64,000 nucleotides of DNA from Oceanobacillus sp. J11TS1. GTDB lineage: Bacteria; Bacillota; Bacilli; Bacillales; Amphibacillaceae. This document shows, one piece after another, positions 60,876 through 64,000 of this stretch. Under the pieces are notes generated by a model. The model was not told where the DNA came from, did not search any database, and saw only the letters and a program-made list of their open reading frames with translations. The stretch's first letter is position 1, and every line of letters starts with the position of its first letter. Position numbers and translations under genes: made by a program. The stretch is from contig NZ_BORO01000020.1 of NCBI RefSeq assembly GCF_018333215.1, forward strand, positions 1 through 64,000. Direction: 5' to 3'.

Positions 60876-61470
60876 ACAGTACTTTTGCCGGTTCCCAGGA
60901 AACTGCATTCAATGTAAAGGATAATAGTTCTTCTTTATATTTTTCCACCTCTGCTGAAGAATGCTGAAATAGAATCATCCCTCTTGCTGTCGATTCAATC
61001 AAGGAAATCACAAATTCACTAAAATAAATGGCATCAATATCTTCCCGAATTTCTCCGTTTTCTTTTGCAAACTCAAGATATTTAGCAACAAGATCATATA
61101 AAGGGCGATAGATCACCTGCCATTTATCTATATCTCCGCTTCTTGTAATACCTGCATAAACAATAGAAGGAATTGTTCTATCCAACTGGTTCACTTCAAA
61201 AATGCGATCAATTGCTAAGCGTAAATTAGCCTCTAATCCTGCTTTTACATTTCCATATGTCGCCAGATATTGTGTATAATTAGATATGATTTGTTCCGCT
61301 AAATCTGGAAGGACATCCATCTTACTATTATAGTAAAGGTAGAAAGTCCCTTGAGCAATACCAGCTTCCTTAACAATCTGTGATACACGTGTATCTTCCA
61401 AACCTTTTTCTTTAAAAACATGATAAGCGCTCTTTAAAATAAGTTCTTTTTTATTTGCCGTTTTAGCCAT
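60874..61470 (-). CDS. TetR-family regulator (YhgD-like)
   Basis: 198-residue TetR regulator: N-terminal HTH (TRVSQIVKEAGIAQGTFYLYYNSK, about residues 25-48) and a helical ligand domain. I start at ATG 61470, seven bases after AAAGGTGG; ATG 61476 is too near. It is divergent from a YhgE/Pip gene as in the B. subtilis yhgD-yhgE pair, so it probably represses that gene. Ligand unknown. Confidence 0.9.
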   Translation of the reverse strand: MAKTANKKELILKSAYHVFKEKGLEDTRVSQIVKEAGIAQGTFYLYYNSKMDVLPDLAEQIISNYTQYLATYGNVKAGLEANLRLAIDRIFEVNQLDRTIPSIVYAGITRSGDIDKWQVIYRPLYDLVAKYLEFAKENGEIREDIDAIYFSEFVISLIESTARGMILFQHSSAEVEKYKEELLSFTLNAVSWEPAKVL

Positions 61471-61585
61471 TTTCATGCCACCTTTTTGAAACTTTAAAAA
61501 CTGACTGATTGTCATTCATTTATTTTTATGATACCATACTTTAAGGCAAACTTGAACGTTACCTAAGAAAAGAGGAGAATTTTTT

Positions 61586-64000
61586 TTGAAAAAAGCTTTT
61601 AAAATTACAAAACAAGATATGAAAAACATCATTCGTGTTCCTTCTGTTCTTCTTTTGATTATTGGATTAGCAATCCTTCCTTCTTTTTATGCTTGGTTTA
61701 ATATAAAAGCATCTTGGGACCCTTACGCCAATACACAAGGAATCAAAATTGGTGTAGTCAGTGACGATACGGGCACCGAAGTGGAAGGTCGATCCATTAA
61801 TATGGGAGACGAACTAATCGAAAATTTAAAGGAAAACGAATCATTGGGCTGGCAGTTTGGTGATTCCATAGAAGAAGCAGACGAAAAAGTTTATAAAGGC
61901 GATTACTTTGCCACAATCCATATTCCAGAAAGTTTTTCTGAAGATGTGGTAAGTATCCTTAATGATGAACCAAGAAGTGCCATTGTTCAATATAAGGTGA
62001 ATGAAAAAGTCAACGCTATCGCACCGAAAATGACAAGTGCCGGGGCTACGCAGATCACGGAAACAATCAATGATGAGTTCGTCCAAACAACAGCAAGAAC
62101 ATTGCTAGAAGAATTTAATAATGCTGGAATCGAACTTGAACAGAACCTTCCAACACTGCAAAAGATTAAAAACGCCGTTTATAACCTTCATGATCATATT
62201 GCAGATATTGATAAAGCTGGCGATCTAATTGTTGAATTAGATGAAAATAATGGCAGTATTGAAGGCTATGCAGATAAATTGGACAGCCTCGGGGAATATG
62301 AAACCAAAATTAGACAAGGCGGAGAAGACATTCTCACAGCGCAATCCCATCTTGACGATATTAATCGAATGGGTAATGCTGTCGTGGAATTAAATCAAGC
62401 GATGCCTGATATCGAAAATGCTTTAACCCGAATTAGCTCTATCCAACAATATTTCCCTGAAATTAATCAAGGACTGCAAGATGCTTATAATGCAAGTATC
62501 ACTGCCGGCGATACGCTAGCCGAAATACAAGCACGTATCCCAGAGATTAATAAGCAAATTCAAGGTTATCAAGATCAAGTTGATAATGCGCAAGATACTT
62601 TAGATGAAGCAGAAAAAGCAACAGGTGAAGTTGCAGAACTTGTTAATAATCAAATGAAAGAGGCAGAGGAAATAATTAATGGGCTTCCTTCTTTTGATAC
62701 AGAAGGAACTGACGAATCCGTTACACCTGATTTTATTACAAATGTTAAAGATTCTGTCAGCGATTCTCAAGGTTCATTAGAGGATATCTTAGAAAACCTT
62801 CGTGGTTCGGATTCTATAGAGCCAAATGAGTCCTTAGAAAACTTGAGCAACTCCGCAGATGAAACAAAAGCACAAGGGAATGAGCTTTCTGCTGCACTAG
62901 AGGACGTTCAAACCAAAATAGAAGAAGGTAATTATTCCAGCGAAGATTTGAACACTCTAAACGAAGCAATTGCTAATTACCAGTCTTCTTTTAATAACGT
63001 TAAAGAAGATTTAGCAAATGCAGAGTTTGTACCAAATACAACAACAAATAATGAAGAAGATACGGCTGCGGAAGATACACAGCAGCGCGACGCAGAAATT
63101 GATAACGTGATTAGCGGTCTTCATGACGATACCGTTCAGGCTTTTGATGAAATTTCAAATGTATTGGATGAAAATATAAGTCTCGCTATAAGTAATATTC
63201 GTGCATTGCCTACGTTAATTGCAATGAAAGAAAACCCGGAGACGGAGGAATATGCAAATGAACAAATTAAAGCTGTTCAAGAGAGTATCGAAGGTCTTCA
63301 ATCTTCCGTTACAAGCACGGAAAATTCTCTTTCTTTACTAGAGGTTCCAGAGAACAAAGAGAACTTGAAAAAAATTCAAGATACCCTCGAAAACAACGGC
63401 TCTAATTTAAATGATTTGACGGATTTCCTAGAGAGTGGGAATTTTGATCTCAGCCAATTAGAGGATATCAAAAACAATGCCTTAGATAACTTAGAAGCAT
63501 TGCAATCCTTTAATAAGGATACGGTAGAACCATTTGTAAATAATGCCTTCACTACTTTAGAAAATAAGCTGAATGATGCGGATTCCAAATTAAATGCCGC
63601 GCTAGAATATACAGATTTAGCTGCAAATTATTTAACAGAAGCTGCAACAATTGTTAATGATTCACAGTATTATTTAAAGCTTTTAAACGAAAATTTACCG
63701 TACTATGAACAACAATTTAGCGATGTATCTGATAAAGTAAATCAATACCTTCCTGATTTTAAAAATGGTGTTGATATGGCAAGTTCCTTTTTCCAAAATG
63801 ATATGCCGCGTTTAGAGAATGAAGTAAATAATTTAGCTGGATTTGTTACCAATGATTTGGATAATTTAATCGAGCAATACAAGCATTTAAATTCGCTTGT
63901 TCAAGAAAATTTACCAGAAGCACAAGAAGCAATCGCTGAAATGGCAGATTTTATCCGCAACGATTGGCCAGGATATAAAGAGGATATTCAAAATGCCTAT
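61586..64000 (+). CDS. YhgE/Pip family membrane protein, N-terminal part (runs off window)
   Basis: 805 codons are open to the last base with no stop. After the TTG start at 61586 (RBS GAGGAG) comes KKAFKITKQDMKNIIRVPSV, one transmembrane helix (about 20-40), then ASWDPYANTQGIKIGVVSDD and a very long extracellular region dominated by coiled-coil, YhgE/Pip-like segments. The C-terminal five-helix ABC-2-like domain expected for the family lies beyond the window. Family members include the phage receptor Pip of Lactococcus and ESX-type accessory proteins such as EsaA/YueB. Confidence 0.88.
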   Translation, partial: MKKAFKITKQDMKNIIRVPSVLLLIIGLAILPSFYAWFNIKASWDPYANTQGIKIGVVSDDTGTEVEGRSINMGDELIENLKENESLGWQFGDSIEEADEKVYKGDYFATIHIPESFSEDVVSILNDEPRSAIVQYKVNEKVNAIAPKMTSAGATQITETINDEFVQTTARTLLEEFNNAGIELEQNLPTLQKIKNAVYNLHDHIADIDKAGDLIVELDENNGSIEGYADKLDSLGEYETKIRQGGEDILTAQSHLDDINRMGNAVVELNQAMPDIENALTRISSIQQYFPEINQGLQDAYNASITAGDTLAEIQARIPEINKQIQGYQDQVDNAQDTLDEAEKATGEVAELVNNQMKEAEEIINGLPSFDTEGTDESVTPDFITNVKDSVSDSQGSLEDILENLRGSDSIEPNESLENLSNSADETKAQGNELSAALEDVQTKIEEGNYSSEDLNTLNEAIANYQSSFNNVKEDLANAEFVPNTTTNNEEDTAAEDTQQRDAEIDNVISGLHDDTVQAFDEISNVLDENISLAISNIRALPTLIAMKENPETEEYANEQIKAVQESIEGLQSSVTSTENSLSLLEVPENKENLKKIQDTLENNGSNLNDLTDFLESGNFDLSQLEDIKNNALDNLEALQSFNKDTVEPFVNNAFTTLENKLNDADSKLNAALEYTDLAANYLTEAATIVNDSQYYLKLLNENLPYYEQQFSDVSDKVNQYLPDFKNGVDMASSFFQNDMPRLENEVNNLAGFVTNDLDNLIEQYKHLNSLVQENLPEAQEAIAEMADFIRNDWPGYKEDIQNAY

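Overview
The window is a low-GC Firmicute chromosome of Bacillaceae type. Many genes match Bacillus subtilis families, RBSs are strong and GGAGG-like, and TTG/GTG starts are frequent. The choline-to-glycine-betaine pathway and complete SigB stress module fit a salt-tolerant bacillus such as Oceanobacillus or Virgibacillus; that placement is inferred from gene content only.

Layout. 0-8 kb: a degenerate 21-bp minisatellite, an SDR oxidoreductase, the choline pathway (gbsB, gbsA, divergent gbsR, an orphan betaine/choline binding lipoprotein), a 55-aa zinc-knuckle protein and a compact aconitase. 8-14 kb: a tandem-repeat coiled-coil protein, flavohaemoglobin, an LtaS-type lipoteichoic acid synthase and a redox-type HxlR regulator divergent from an FMN reductase. 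14-20 kb: an accessory zone of small secreted or membrane proteins and decayed genes (epimerase and TraX remnants) with a damaged type I toxin-antitoxin locus. It borders an eight-gene tRNA array whose last gene, tRNA-Leu(GAG), corresponds to the ICEBs1 attachment tRNA of B. subtilis.

20-46 kb follows the B. subtilis order sprT - tex - sigB operon - mazEF - ydcC - acpS - rhomboid - cshA. Differences are a catalase insertion, no alanine racemase between ydcC and mazE (a 628-bp gap with a MITE-like element instead), and a second type I toxin-antitoxin copy plus an ECF sigma/anti-sigma cassette between acpS and the rhomboid gene. The SigB partner-switching cascade (rsbR-S-T, rsbU, rsbV-W-sigB-rsbX) is complete but interrupted by a 200-bp gap and by a terminator between rsbU and rsbV.

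40-64 kb: prepilin peptidase, GlcNAc PTS with nagB, CshA helicase, DMT transporter, DegV, esterase, a YppG-like protein, a cysteine-less glutaredoxin-fold protein, a frameshifted DUF421 (YetF-type) gene, two PepSY proteins with a YkoGH-like two-component system, a thioredoxin, a DUF368 polyprenyl-phosphate transporter, a DDAH-family hydrolase, malate:quinone oxidoreductase, and a TetR regulator divergent from a YhgE/Pip membrane protein that runs off the window.

The strongest unusual signals are the paired type I toxin-antitoxin loci (one with a lost start codon), the twin GbsR operators abutting both divergent -10 boxes, several single-base frameshift pseudogenes, the 21-bp and 42-bp tandem repeats, and the missing alr. 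I found no CRISPR array, rRNA gene, intact transposase or prophage.
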